A DNA stretch of 64,000 nt from Sequoia sempervirens (lineage: Eukaryota > Streptophyta > Pinopsida > Cupressales > Cupressaceae): the NCBI GenBank assembly GCA_007258455.2, contig VDFB02344204.1, positions 62,001-126,000 of the forward strand. The letters run 5' to 3'. The notes below the pieces were generated by a model. The model saw only the letters and a program-made list of their open reading frames with translations, searched no databases and was not told where the DNA came from. This document shows, in pieces, positions 12,440 to 23,639 of the stretch (position 1 is its first letter; each line of letters starts with the position of its first letter). The translations under genes were made by a program, and so were the position numbers.

Positions 12440-13092
12440 AATAATATATTGACTAGGTTGCATTGTTGAAAGCGGCATTGTTGTGTCGGTTTGGTAGTAG
12501 AGCCTTGCCCGAGATGTGTGCTCCTTGCTGGTTTAATAGCAGATTGCAACCACAATGGCTCTTTCGACAATGAAACTTAATCAATGTACTTGCACATTAT
12601 ACAGAAAATGTGAGTTGCATAAGGTGGAATTAAATATTATAGAGCAACAAATTTCTTTTGAAACAACTATTCACGACTTGGCTGACGAAAATCTTGTCAG
12701 AAACTTCAAACAGATAAGAAACCCTCTGCATTTCCATATATATACCATCACTCCTATCTTAATTTTTGTGATTCTTGAGTGTTTTCCTAATAATCTTGTT
12801 AGAATTTGTGTTTTCCTCTATAATATTTAGTGCCACACAATGGAGCTTGAATGTAGAGTAGATTTATATGTATATATATGTATATATATATATATATGTA
12901 TGTATGTATGTATATGTATATATATGTGTGTGTGTGTGTGTGTGTATGTGTGTATAAATCTACATATATATGTGTGTGTGTATATATATGTGTATGGGAA
13001 AGTATACTACAAAATGTGTGAGAAAATATATTGGTTGGGTTGCATTGTTGAAATAGCCATTGTGGTGTTGGTTTGATAGCAGACTGTTATAA
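12440..13092 (+). repeat. Repeated unit around microsatellites: GGTTGCATTGTTGAAA motif
   Basis: A block reading GGTTGCATTGTTGAAA, then CATTGT-GTG and GGTTTG-TAG-AGA, occurs at about 12455-12505 and 13033-13085; a weaker version (GTTGCATTGTTCAAA) lies at about 12294-12320. Each follows a TA/TG microsatellite. A second block, ATAATATTTAGTGCCA, precedes such tracts near 11410, 11725 and 12815. Together they look like diverged copies of one small repeat whose centre is the microsatellite. Copy B keeps the arrangement at about 59545-60155. Confidence 0.6.
12858..12995. repeat. TATG / TG microsatellite (copy A)
   Basis: TATATATG units with a TG run of about ten repeats (12925-12944). Copy B carries about 26 TG repeats at the matching place. 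Confidence 0.9.
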
Positions 13093-13094
13093 AA

Positions 13095-14500
13095 TTCTTG
13101 AAATATAGAAGAGTTTCCCATAGTTTATAATGACAATGTGGAGCTTGTCTCTTCAACAAAAGATATTCCTAAATGTTGCTCATTGGTGAATAAGTATTGC
13201 ACAAAAAAATATGGAATTAGAATTTACAAGGTAGTTGTTACATAGACTTGTTGTCTTCTATTAACATGTTTCATAATATTCTTCTGCCCTCATCTGTTTA
13301 ATTATTAATAACTTTCATGATATTGTTTTCCACTCATCTATTTGAAGCTGCCTGTAACAGAGTATTCTATTGTTCTTGTAACAAGGATTGTTTTTTAATC
13401 TTTAAAATTTTGTAATCTTTAGTGTGCTTAATTTGTTTGGATGGTATATGTTATCATTTAGATGTATTGTTGTATATATATATATAAATGTGTACATAGG
13501 GTATGTGCAGGATCATCATGGAAAAAACAGGCCCTTAAGTGGCAAAAAATTTAGAAAAATCAAAGTTAGGCAACTTGACGTAAAAATTTGAATAAGTTAT
13601 CTATATTATTTCAAAAATATGTAACAATAGAATCTGTAGCAAATAGAATGTTGTTTATAAACTACTAGGTTATATATATATATATTTGGTGAAAATTTGA
13701 AATTTTGATGCAATAGTACTTAAATTTTAGGGAAAAAATAAGTAGGTGTCTATCTGACCACCCTAACCACAATAAAATGATAATATTTTAGATATAAGTA
13801 GAGGATGTCTCGATGTGATGCATATATTTTTTGTAATTTTTTCCAAGTAAATAATTAATTATAAATTTTATTATCACAACTTTTAAAAATATAAAACTCA
13901 TATGTCTAACCACCTTAACTTGATCAAAACTTCATGAAATTCAATTTTTTTTAATCCTATAGTATGTGAAGTATAGAATGTGATGCATGTTTTGGATTAA
14001 AATATGATAATGTTTGAAAGTTATAGATGTTTTTCAATCACCCTATCAATCGGGACTTTAGTAGTAATTCAAAATAAAAATGAATAATAATAATTTATTA
14101 AATTCAAAGTAAAGTATAATTTATATTGGTGGAAAGTTGAGAATCTCCTTTAAAATATTTTTCGTTTCATCAATTTTGGATAATAAAAAAAGCCACATAC
14201 CCTACACATACCCTTCATATCGTCACTTTTTGGCCAATCATGATCCTGCACATACCCCATATGGATATATATATCCGCTTATTTGTGTTTATCAAAATGT
14301 CTAGGCAGAGGAAAAATTGAACCCATATATGTACTTAAGGATTTTCATTCTTGTTGTTCTATATTCCATTATTTCTATTAACAAATATGAAGGCAACAAG
14401 TAGCAACATATACAAATTTTTTCATATAGGTGTTTATACAAATATAGCAAGAAAATTCCATGCATTCTAAGTTCTCCACCATTTGGCATTGAATTTTGGA
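13095..14500. other. Non-coding AT-rich stretch (copy A)
   Basis: No gene seen. Short TA runs at 13475-13490 and 13673-13685. Shared with copy B at 60160-61560, with many single-base indels. Confidence 0.5.
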
Positions 14501-14549
14501 ATACATTAATCTTTGGTTTTTACTATGGTAAAGAGTTGTCAATCAGTCA

Positions 14550-14705
14550 ACTACAGTTGGAAGATTCCTTGTCTTTAAAGGGTTCCATAACTATGTCGTG
14601 GAGTTGGAGTCTGTGGATGGGTCTCCAAAGCTCCAAAAAATTGATTTGGTGACAACTCCTACAAGTGATGCTATGGATTTCGGCTCTAAGGATGCCATCC
14701 ACTAG
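14550..14705 (+). other. Conserved protein-like piece upstream of RPA1-like pseudogene (copy A)
   Basis: The translation reads QSTTVGRFLVFKGFHNYVVE, then SVDGSPKLQKIDLVTTPTSD, AMDFGSKDAIH. Copy B (61546-61758) has the same in an open frame from an ATG with few replacements. It may be an upstream exon of the RPA1-like gene or of a different captured gene. I do not recognise it. Confidence 0.4.
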
Positions 14706-14987
14706 GCTATAGACTCTAATTCTGTAAGCTTGCCCTAATTTTTTTGTTGTGCCTACTACAAACTTGCTCTTATTGTTTCCTACCTTTCTTGTTGGTTCTG
14801 CTTGATTGGCATTTAGGTGCATACATATATGGTTGGCCCTAGTAGAGGATATAGATATGAAAGTAGACATGCATTGATATTTTAGAACACATAAAAATGT
14901 ATCTCTTTCTAGCCTTTGGTTTTCTTACTCATTCTATCAATTTGGTGTGATGATGTGCATTTTATTTGATTACACTTGTCTTTGTAG

Positions 14988-16991
14988 GATGCAAAGAAAC
15001 ATCTGACTTTGACTCCATTTTCAATTCATTCCATCAATTTCAATGATGTTGTTCCCTCTCCAGTTCTTCAGCTTTTGTCCTTCAAAAAATTTGGCGATGG
15101 TGAAGGGCAGGTTGAGTGATACAGGGTTGTCTTGTCTGATGGCCACCATTTGCAAATAGGAACCCTCCCTTCTAAATGCAATGATATGTTGTTTATAGGT
15201 ACCTTGAAAATAGGGTCCCTTGTATGTTTAAATGACTACGTATATAGGAATATCCAAGATTCAAGGTGGGCTGTGTTGTTTTTTTTATATCTTAAAAAAC
15301 TCTCTTTCATTTTTGCCTCATATAATTTGTCCAATATATTATTTTTCTTCTTTTCCAGGGCCTTAATCATATCCAACTTAGTTATAATTATGTCTTATTG
15401 TCAAATTATTAGGACTCCTAGGTATTTGTTCAAGCAGCAAGAAGAGAAAATGTTGGCACTTGAGTCACCTTCTCCTTCTAAACGAGCCCCTAAATTTGGT
15501 TTGTAGTTGTCCCCTAAAAAAAAACAACCCTCCAAAGGTCAGCCCTACTAAAGCTTTGAACATTTATCAAAATGTTTGGACAGTGAAAGGGTGTTTAACA
15601 CATATTAGGGAGATGCATAATTTCCAAAAACAAAGAGGTGAAGGGTAGTTGTTTAGTTTTGAAATTATAGATATGGAGGGGACAAAAATACGTATTACTT
15701 GTTTTGATGATATTGCTGAATTGCATTACGATCGAGTTGAGGTGGGGTTAACTTATTTAATATCGAGGGGATTGGTCAAGGAAACCAATAAAAGATTCAA
15801 TAAATTAAATAGTAATCTTGAGATTGTTTTGGATGAAAAATCAACAATAAAACGATGTGAAGATGAGATTCCTATCCCAAAAAAAAGAATTGCTTTTGTG
15901 CCAATTAGTGACATAAGCAACTATAGTGATACCAACTTCGTTGATATTATTGGCATTGTAGTGCATGTTGGGTACATTTCAACTGTCTGTAGGAGAAATG
16001 GAACTGAAACAATCCAACGAACCATTAAACTATACGGTATCTCTGCTTCTTTCATTAATGTTAATTTGTGGGGCCCAAGTTAGCAAGAAAAAGGTGATAC
16101 CTTGGCACGGATGTACCTTTTTGGTAAAATAGTCATTATTGTTGTCCATGATGGTCATGTAGGCTACTTTAATGGCAAAGTTATCAACACATCAACAAGA
16201 ACAGTCCTTGAGCCGGTATTGGCATGGTGTGATGGTTTATTGGTGGCATTGTTGTTCTTGCCACCAAGGTTCAAACCCCGTTGGGGTGGTATTGTTGAAT
16301 GGTTGTATCCGGTTCATAGCTCCGGTCAAAAGCGTTTACCCCTTGAATAAAAAAAACAAGAACAGTCCTTGAGATTAACCCTTCTATTCCTGAGGAAAAC
16401 ACTCTTAGATCCAAGGGCCCAATTAAAGTAGACCAAGTGGCTTCAACTTCTTCTGCACCTCATAGGCTGCATCCATCAAATGATAGAGTTACTATTGCAT
16501 TTATCATAAACAACTGCCTCCATTTGGTAGAAACTGTTGAAGCCATTTTTAAAGCAACCATTCAATTGCAAAAACTGAGTCTTTTTGTTTCATTTTGTGA
16601 TTGTTGCTAGATGGAAATTGAGGAATGCAACTATCGCTATCTTCTACAGTTAAAGTTGCAAGACCATTCAGGCAGCCTTTGGTGTATTGCTTTTGATGAA
16701 GCTGCCACTAGTTTGTTGCAAATTCTAGCAAAAGACCTCTACACTTTGTAGGACAGTTCTAACTCTACAACAAATCTTGTTGCTATTATTAAAGGTCGTG
16801 TTTGTAAAGCATACATATTTATTGCTTTTATTAGAATAGAAACTTATAATTCCGAGGACCGGCTGAAAACAACGATTGTCAAAGCAACAAAAGTTGATTT
16901 TGAAGCATAGTGTAAACTGTTGCTTACAAACATAATGAAGATATCTACTCCTGCTCTAGAAAAAGGCTCCACTAGCCAGCCTACACTTTGA
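14988..16991 (+). pseudogene. RPA1: RPA1-like (replication protein A 70-kDa subunit) pseudogene, copy A
   Basis: RPA1 is the large subunit of the single-strand DNA-binding complex of replication and repair. Pieces of its OB folds occur in order. The N-terminal fold is at 14988-15265 (PVLQLLSFKKFGDGEG, LSDGHHLQIGTLPSKCNDML, YRNIQDSR). A GT-AG intron of about 90 bp ends in TTTTCCAG at 15358. DBD-A is at about 15530-15860 (ALNIYQNVWTVKG, GTKIRITCFDDIAELHYDRV, TYLISRG). DBD-B is at 15880-16375 (PISDISNYSDTNFVDIIGIV, RRNGTETIQRTIKL, VNLWG). DBD-C is at 16500-16990 (CNYRYLLQLKLQDHSGSLW). The retained introns exclude a processed copy. Stops occur in several exons, a frameshift lies at an A-run near 15517, and a SINE sits at 16213-16355. 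DBD-C lacks the first cysteine pair of its zinc ribbon. A conserved piece at 14550-14705 may be an upstream exon. Confidence 0.92.
16213..16355 (+). mobile_element. tRNA-type SINE inserted in RPA1-like pseudogene (copy A only)
   Basis: A roughly 143-bp insertion is flanked by 18-bp direct repeats ACAAGAACAGTCCTTGAG (16195-16212 and 16356-16373). Copy B has a single uninterrupted site near 63170-63188. The body holds an A-box-like TGGTTTATTGG (16233-16243) and a B-box GGTTCAAACC (16268-16277), with RNA polymerase III promoter spacing. It ends in an A-rich tail beginning at about 16348. Short size, boxes, tail and target duplication make it a SINE mobilised by LINE machinery. Confidence 0.92.
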
Positions 16992-17191
16992 CTGCTCTTT
17001 TACACTTCTGATCATTTCTCATAACTTTGACTTTTAAATTCTGACTATGGGATGCTAAGACTTATGTTTAAGAAATATGGACATAATTTATACCTATGTT
17101 TGCATCTACATATTTCCACATTTATTGACCTGCCATCTTTTTTATTATAACATGGTGCATCAATTTTTCTGTCATTGTTGCTTTCGAATAT

Positions 17192-18070
17192 TTCAAATTA
17201 GTTGGATGGTTATATGATATGTTTACATAGATTACAATTTCAAAGACAACTGAACAATTTATTTCCATGTATATTTCAAATATTTTCTATACAGGCAATA
17301 GTTGACAATATATTTTAATATATATTAAATATTTTGTATATGGCTAATAATTGAGAATTTATTATCAAATAGATTTGAAATATCTTGTATATGGCTAATA
17401 GTTGAAATGTATTGCTGAAGAGTTATCAAATTTGAATATAAGTAGTCTCTTTTTTTATTGTAAAAAAGTTGTAATTGTGATATTTGCAGACTAACATTCC
17501 CAATATAGAATTGCTAGTAGATTATATTTATTTGATATACTTTCTCCTTTTTGTTGAAGACTTCTTTATGTCACATTTAAAATCTGCATGAATGTTATAA
17601 GTTTTTTCATTATGCAAAAATCAAGAGTCGTAAATTATTTATTCCATAAGTTTAATGAGATTGTATTCAATTTAAATTTTCTTTGAATGCTAATCACTCT
17701 TGGTTCTTGGTCATTATTCACCTACAAATTTAATGAATATATATGTGCTTCTAGGTCTAATGAATATCAAAAGTAGACCAGAGATAAACTTCTATCGTGC
17801 TTGGACCAATCTTTATAATAGTTTGCTTCTCAACTCAAAATTCAAGCTATTAAAAAGACATTTAATATTTAAGAAAGGAAATTGTCAAAGACCTATTAAA
17901 AAGAAATTTACTATGTAACAGTTGCCTTGACAATTGTAAATTTATGATTTCTTTGCAAAGCTTATTGACCAATGAGGAACATTTAGGCAGATCCTTTGTT
18001 TAAGAGGTAAGCTCCAAGCTATCAGTAAAAGCCCTGGACAAGTGTTCTCTATTTGTCTGTAATATTTAGT
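17192..18070. other. Non-coding AT-rich stretch
   Basis: No gene seen. A motif TAATATTTAGTGCCA at about 18060-18074 matches the small repeat at 12815 and is cut there by the Tat-lineage LTR. Confidence 0.5.
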
Positions 18071-18080
18071 GCCAGGTACA

Positions 18081-18675
18081 TGTCCTCTCACCCACATGGG
18101 GACAAGGACCTCCTTTATGAGATCTTGTCCCAATCCTAAGGTACTATGTACTACCTCCATATCATGTACTCTCATTCCACCTCATGAACACATCATCCTT
18201 TTCAAACAACTTCACATGTCACATGTCAAGATGTGAGGGCTTGTGAATTCTCAACTCACCTTAGCCCTACATCTTGATCTTGGTGGCTCAATCTTGACCG
18301 TCCATTTCCCTAGAGAATTCCAAATTCTCTATAAATACCCTCTATTTTCTCTAATTTTAGGAGAGATCATTCATACTAGCCAAACTCTCACAAAAAAAAT
18401 TCCTTGAGCCATACTTAGCCAATTTTTCATACTTGCATCCATTTTCACTCATCTCTCCATCCTCATCCCATCTTATAGCTTGCATCTTGCCATCCAAAGA
18501 GCATACAAATATTGAAGATTGAAGGGTCAACCAATGAACAACATAACAAGGTGAAATCCTCCATTTTGCTTTGCTAAGTTAATCATTAGGGTAATCTTGA
18601 AGTGTAAGGTGTTTTTAGTTGTTATTTGCTCTCTTTGTTTGTTCATTTTCTAACACTCATTTTTGCCCTATCACA
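18081..18675 (+). mobile_element. 5' LTR of Tat-lineage gypsy element
   Basis: The right end is fixed by ATCACA before the PBS at 18680. A TATA box TATAAATA (18330-18337) lies in the middle of the LTR, with a CTCTATTTTCTC transcription-start-like stretch after it. The left end is not certain; 18081 (TGTCCTCTCACC) is the first TG beyond the interrupted neighbouring repeat. The 3' LTR of the element was not found. Confidence 0.65.
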
Positions 18676-18679
18676 TTTT

Positions 18680-18699
18680 TGGCATGCCCGGTGGGACCC
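18680..18699 (+). promoter_or_regulatory. Primer binding site of Tat-lineage element
   Basis: TGGCATGCCCGGTGGGACCC starts four bases after the LTR end. The same type occurs on the minus strand at 46271-46290 and degraded at 6716-6734. I do not assign the primer tRNA. Confidence 0.75.
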
Positions 18700-18756
18700 A
18701 CAAACGAGTCTTTTGCTTTCATGTTTGTTGTTTTTTGACTTTTTGTAGGTGCAGGT

Positions 18757-19005
18757 TGCAGAGAGGTGGATTTGACCTCCAGAGGGGTGGACTTCACCTT
18801 CCTAGGGTAGACCCGACCTCGAGGGGCGGACTTGACCTAACAGATAGGCAGATCTGCCCTCCACGGATTCTAGAAAGTGTTTTGGAAAATTTTTCACAGA
18901 GGGGCGGACTTGACCTACAGATAGGCAGAATTGCCCTCTAGATAGATGAACCTGACCTGTAGACAAGCAGACCTACCCTCTAGACAGGCAGATTTTCCCT
19001 AGACA
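18757..19005 (+). repeat. Leader repeat array of GGCGGACTTGACCT / GGCAGATCTGCCCT units
   Basis: Degenerate units of about 17-30 bp alternate between GAGGGGCGGACTTGACCT and ATAGGCAGATCTGCCCTC types. Several are near-palindromic (GGCAGATCTGCC is a perfect 12-bp palindrome). They lie just after the PBS, in the untranslated leader. Confidence 0.8.
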
Positions 19006-19019
19006 ACTTTCTCCAAAAG

Positions 19020-19640
19020 GTATAATTTCAGTTTTTAGCACTCCTTTTGACTATTTTAAGGGTTTTTAGGCACATAGTTTAACTAGAGGTGTCAATTAAC
19101 CTTGTTTGGCGTGTTTTTTGGTAAGCTATTTGATGTATCCAATCCCCTTGCGCTATTTGGCGATCGTGGGTGACGAGAAATCATAGCTTACCAAGTCTTT
19201 TGAGTCACCTCTTTTTCTCTTTTTAATGGGACCTGCGTTGGGATTTCATCACCCCAAGGGATGGTTTCAACCACACGTACTGGCGAGGTATATAAAGGAG
19301 GGAGAGTGAAAGTTGTACCTCAATCCAACCATGTTGTAATTGGTGAAGTGTCGGGATGATGTGAAGAGTTGGTCTGAGCCTTTAAGGTTCTCGACTCATG
19401 CTTGTAACGGGTTGGTGTTCATGATTTTGGCCTCATGTACCCGGTGTATATCGAGGACTCCCTAGCAACCATGTTCATCCTAGAATAAAAGACTTTGTTG
19501 GCCATACCTTCTCTACTAGACTTAGGTTTGTGTGAAACCAATGTTTGTCTGATTAATTAACTCAACCATATCCTTTTCATTGATGATTGTTGTGTTTTGA
19601 GTCCTTTGTCTTATTCATCTTGTCAAAGTCAAGTTTAAAC
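19020..19640. other. Segment splitting the leader array, with a TATA box
   Basis: Unlike its flanks, this stretch has no leader units. It contains TATATAAAGGAGGGAGAG (19289 onward), a plausible promoter, and could be an inserted LTR or a second leader segment. No target duplication was found. Confidence 0.35.
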
Positions 19641-19649
19641 TTATCTAGG

Positions 19650-19985
19650 GGTGAACCTACCCTCCCAATAGGTGGACCTACCCTCCAGGGGCGAACCTGA
19701 CGCATCTAGGGGTGGACCTGACCTATAAACTAGTCCTTTGGAGCCTGTTTTAGCCATTTTTGACCAACTTTTGCTCCATAGGCAAACCTGCCCTCCCAAC
19801 AAGCAGACCTGACCATTGGACAAGCAAACTTGCCCTTCGCAGGTGGACATAACCCATCTAGGGGTGGGCCTGACCTTTGAACCACCCCTTTCAGGCCTGT
19901 TTTGACAAAATTTGACCATTTTTTTGTTCCTTGGGAGGACCTGCCCTTCACAGGGGCGGACTTGACCCTTAACCGATCAACTTTT
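19650..19985 (+). repeat. Second part of the leader repeat array
   Basis: The same degenerate units (GGTGGACCTACCCTCC, GGCAAACCTGCCCTCC, GGGGCGGACTTGACCC) resume after the interruption. Open frames across the array, rich in G, R and P, are artefacts of the repeat. Confidence 0.8.
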
Positions 19986-20524
19986 TCATCTGTTTCATTA
20001 TTTGGGACCCTCATTTCATTGTTCTGAATATTCATCCCCTCAGTTTGAGCATCTGTTCACCCATTCAGAGTCCTTTTTTACCCATTTCGAACCCACATTC
20101 TGGTCATCATTTCCCCGTTTCAAATCACCACTATTCTATTGAAATCTCATTAAAGCAGTTATCCAAATTGACCTAGGTGTTCATCTCTAACCATCATCCA
20201 TCAAAACCGACTTAGGGTAGTCATTCATCCTAAGTCATTCATCCACATTGGCCCAATCAATCCACTTCTATCTCAAGTTTGATTTGATGCCATTATCATG
20301 CATCCACCCTTTAGTCGGTTAATCAACACCTAGTGTTACCAAGGATCACTCTCGAACCTGGTTTTGGATTTTGGTCATTACCCTTCATCCTAGTCGATCA
20401 TCAATCCAAATCAAATCATCATATTATCCAATTCAGATTGACCAATTTTCTACCTAATCTGATCTCATCAAACAAAATCCACTTCAGTCGAATCAAATCA
20501 ATCCTATCGAGCCACATCCTCGTC

Positions 20525-20700
20525 GGCTAATCAATCATCAAATCCAAATCAATCCTATCAAGCCATGTCCTTGTTGGCTAATCACTCATAAAATCCAAAT
20601 CAATCCTATCAATCCATGTCCTCGTCGGCTAATCAATCATCAAATCCAAATCAATCCTATCAAGCCACATCCTTGTCATCTAATCAATCATCAAATAAAA
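20525..20700 (+). repeat. Tandem AATCAATCATCAAATCCAAATC units
   Basis: Three to four units of about 60 bp, each reading TAATCAATCATCAAATCCAAATC then AATCCTATCAAGCCATGTCC, with small differences. They lie in the leader just before gag. Confidence 0.75.
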
Positions 20701-20789
20701 TCAATCCTTTTCTCACCAAGGTCATCCTAGCATCCTAGTCCATCATATCATCTTGCATGACCTTTCAGACCTGATCACAAACAAAAAAA

Positions 20790-23171
20790 ATGGTCGAGCA
20801 ACAATCCCAACCAAACATCCCTCAAGATCCCAACAACCCAGTTAATGCCTCATAAGACCACCATAATGGTGCAAACATCCCTCGGGATCCACACAATGGT
20901 ACATCATCACAATCCAATATTGATGGTCAAAACACATCACCACCCGGGGATGAGAACATGGTCAACCGACCCGAACTTACATTTGAGGAACATTTTAATA
21001 ACCTTGTCAATTTGCAAATGGCAGATCACCTTCTCGAAAAACATGGGGAAGAAATCTTGACTCAATTGAAAAAGGTGTCAAGCTGTCGTCAAGTATCGAC
21101 CTATCCAAGTATAGCGGTTCCAAACCTAACATACCCTAAGGTTCACAAAATGCACCAGGTAGTTCATACATCCCCAATGTTCCTCTCATAGAATGTTGGC
21201 ATCAACTTGAATTCGGCAACACCGTTTTGTATCCCGTCAGCAATCCCCCGCATCCCGCAATCTCAGTCATAGGGGCTCCTCAAATAGCTGATCCCAACTA
21301 TCCTTTTGCCTTTGGCATGCCACAAAACACTTTGCAACCACCGCCATTAATGCTAACGACACCGCCCCTTTCAAATCCACCTCTTGTCAGCACTGGGGGC
21401 AACCCTTTTACTGCATTGCCTCAACCTTCTAGGGCCATAAACCTACCATCACCTTCATATACATCTCCACAGCCTCCCCAATCTAACCTACCACCTCCAT
21501 CTTTTCCACTTGAGGTACATCCCAACCGAATGTCCCCTTTCGTACCCAACAACCTCCTTTGCAAAATCCCCCTACATTATCTCAGCTGCCACAACAACAA
21601 CAACCATTATATAACCCACTGATTTCTTCACAACAACCACCATACTAGTTTCAAAACAATCTTTCCCGGCCTCCCAGTCAAACCATATCCTCATTCCTCA
21701 CATCCATCCTACGCCCGCGAACTGAAACACAATACAAAATTCCATCTCGACCCACGCAACATCTTACATCACATCAGCAACCACCGCAACATCATTATTA
21801 CCATAACCAATAGCAGTCCCAACAACAACCACCTTATGCGGCCTCCCACCAGTCACAACAATACCTAAGTATCAGCAGGTCAATTGACAACATCACATCC
21901 CAGCTCCTCAATAGCCTACCTCACATTTTTATCAAACAAATCAGTACTATACCTCACAACAACCCCCGTACCAACAAAATCCCTCTACTTACCAACAAGG
22001 GATGTCATCATCCCACTACCAAAATCCATACCTCAACATTCTAACGCTCTCTCAGTAGGATCCTTTATACCATCCATATCCATCCAACCCGCCACCGGTC
22101 AACTCGGATCTGGTGGAAATCAAAGCCGCTCTGAGAGATCTCCAAGCTGGGACTGACAAAAAATCATTCAAGTTCGAAGACATATGCCCGTATCCATTTG
22201 ATCCCTCCATCTTATTGATCCCCTTCCCTAAACATTTTGAAATACCAAAGTTCAACAAATACAGGGGGAACAAAGATCCTAATGCCCATTTGTAGGAGTT
22301 TCACTCCTAGTGTCAAGAGGTTATGCACAATGACAACTATCTCTTGCACCTGTTCCCACGAAGCCTGATAGACAATGCCCTATAGTGGTTCATGACCCTT
22401 GAAAGAGGGTCCACAAAATCTTTTGCAAACTTGTTAGAAAAATTTGTCTCCTACTTCTCCTTCAATTTGGAGGACATTGACACCTTAGATCTCCTCAAAG
22501 AGAAACAACGTGAGGAGAAAACCTTTGCTAGTTACCTTCAAAGGTGGCGTGCGCTAGCAAGCCAAATGAAGACCCCTCTAAAAGAGAAGGACATGGTCAC
22601 CCTCTTCATGGAGAACTCTCATCTCGACATGGCTCATAATTTTAGGTTACATTGTGTTATGACTTTCACAGAGATAGTAGAAAAGGGACCTATCCTTGAA
22701 TGTGCCCTTGTTGCCAAAGGGAACATCAAAATACATAACCATGATAAAGAAAGGTCATTCGGTGACAAGCCACGTTTTTGGAACAAGAACAAGAACACAG
22801 TGAATGACGGCATCACTATTACTAAACACGTCCAAGTCGCTAATACATCCCAGAGACAATAATCATTCATACCTAATGCCATATCTGTACCACAAGGGGC
22901 ACCTCGTCCTCCTCAACAACCAAGCCAAAATAGCTAGGGGAACGCTAAACGTCAATATACTCAATTAGGAGAACCCTTGAGTGTCATCTTCAATAAGTTG
23001 TTACAAGTCAACTATTCAATCACCTACCTTGTCAGCAAACCACTTGATGAATCCAAACCTAAACTTGCATGGTTTAGGGAAAATAAATATTGTGAGTTCC
23101 ATAAAATCAAAGGACACACTCTGAATAAGTGTCAAGGTCTCAAAAACTGTGTCCAAGATCTGATTGATTGA
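20790..23171 (+). pseudogene. Tat-lineage gypsy gag, with zinc knuckle
   Basis: The start ATG at 20790 opens MVEQQSQPNIPQDPNNP. A long proline/glutamine-rich region follows (21230-22100). The gag core is at about 22190-22730: FEIPKFNKYRGNKDPNAHL, WFMTLERGSTKSFANLLEKF, FNLEDIDTLDLLKEKQREEK, FASYLQRWRALASQM and KDMVTLFMENSHLDMA. A CCHC-type knuckle CEFHKIKGHTLNKC is at about 23090-23135. Gag forms the cytoplasmic particle. The order and the RWR motif fit Tat/Athila-type gag. Many stops and shifts (for example at 20850, 22295, 22320 and 22862) make it dead. Confidence 0.88.
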
Positions 23172-23639
23172 GGAGATATCAAAGTTGACACTAGTCAAGC
23201 TTCGTCATCTAATGCTCAATTACAAATATATCAAAATGCCTTTCTAAACCATGATCAAGGCGCCAGCACCTTCGACAACAATCCCCAAGACAACACAAAT
23301 AGCATAAGCTATAAGAATGTACCCCTCAATTACGAGGGTATTATTCATTACATTGAGCAGGTAGAACCCCGTGTATCTATGATACATGTCAAATCTAAAG
23401 ACCCTCAATGTGTTGTTACTATACGACAAGCTTGCATCAATGTCCCTGCGGCCTCCGCACCCACCTAGCTAAGTCCTGTAAACTCTACGTACAACATTCT
23501 GGATCACTTAGGAAAGATCCCCGCTCATATCTCCATCTTAGATTTGCTTAAGTATTCTCTTGTACATTAAGAAATCCTCAACAGAGCCTCACAGGAAACC
23601 CACGTACCTAATGACATCGATCCTACATGATTCCAAGCT

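Larger units (their letters stand above)
1..17186 (+). repeat. Large direct duplication, copy A (left edge outside window)
   Basis: This stretch aligns along its length with 49133-64000 in the same orientation. Base 1 pairs with 49133, and the last window base pairs with about 17186. By eye the substitution rate is near 5%. Copy A has about 3.97 kb (4393-8361) and a SINE (16213-16355) that B lacks. It lacks B's 573-bp inverted-repeat element, solo LTR and long microsatellites. The net length difference (about 2.3 kb) is explained by these events. The full extent is unknown because A starts before the window. Confidence 0.95.

Noticed and set aside
16213..16355. Functional tRNA gene
   Set aside because: Box-like motifs are present but no cloverleaf can be folded, and the A-rich tail and target duplication indicate a SINE.
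14988..16991. Helitron carrying an RPA-like gene
   Set aside because: No Rep/helicase sequence and no 5' TC / 3' hairpin-CTRR ends could be identified, so only an open question remains.
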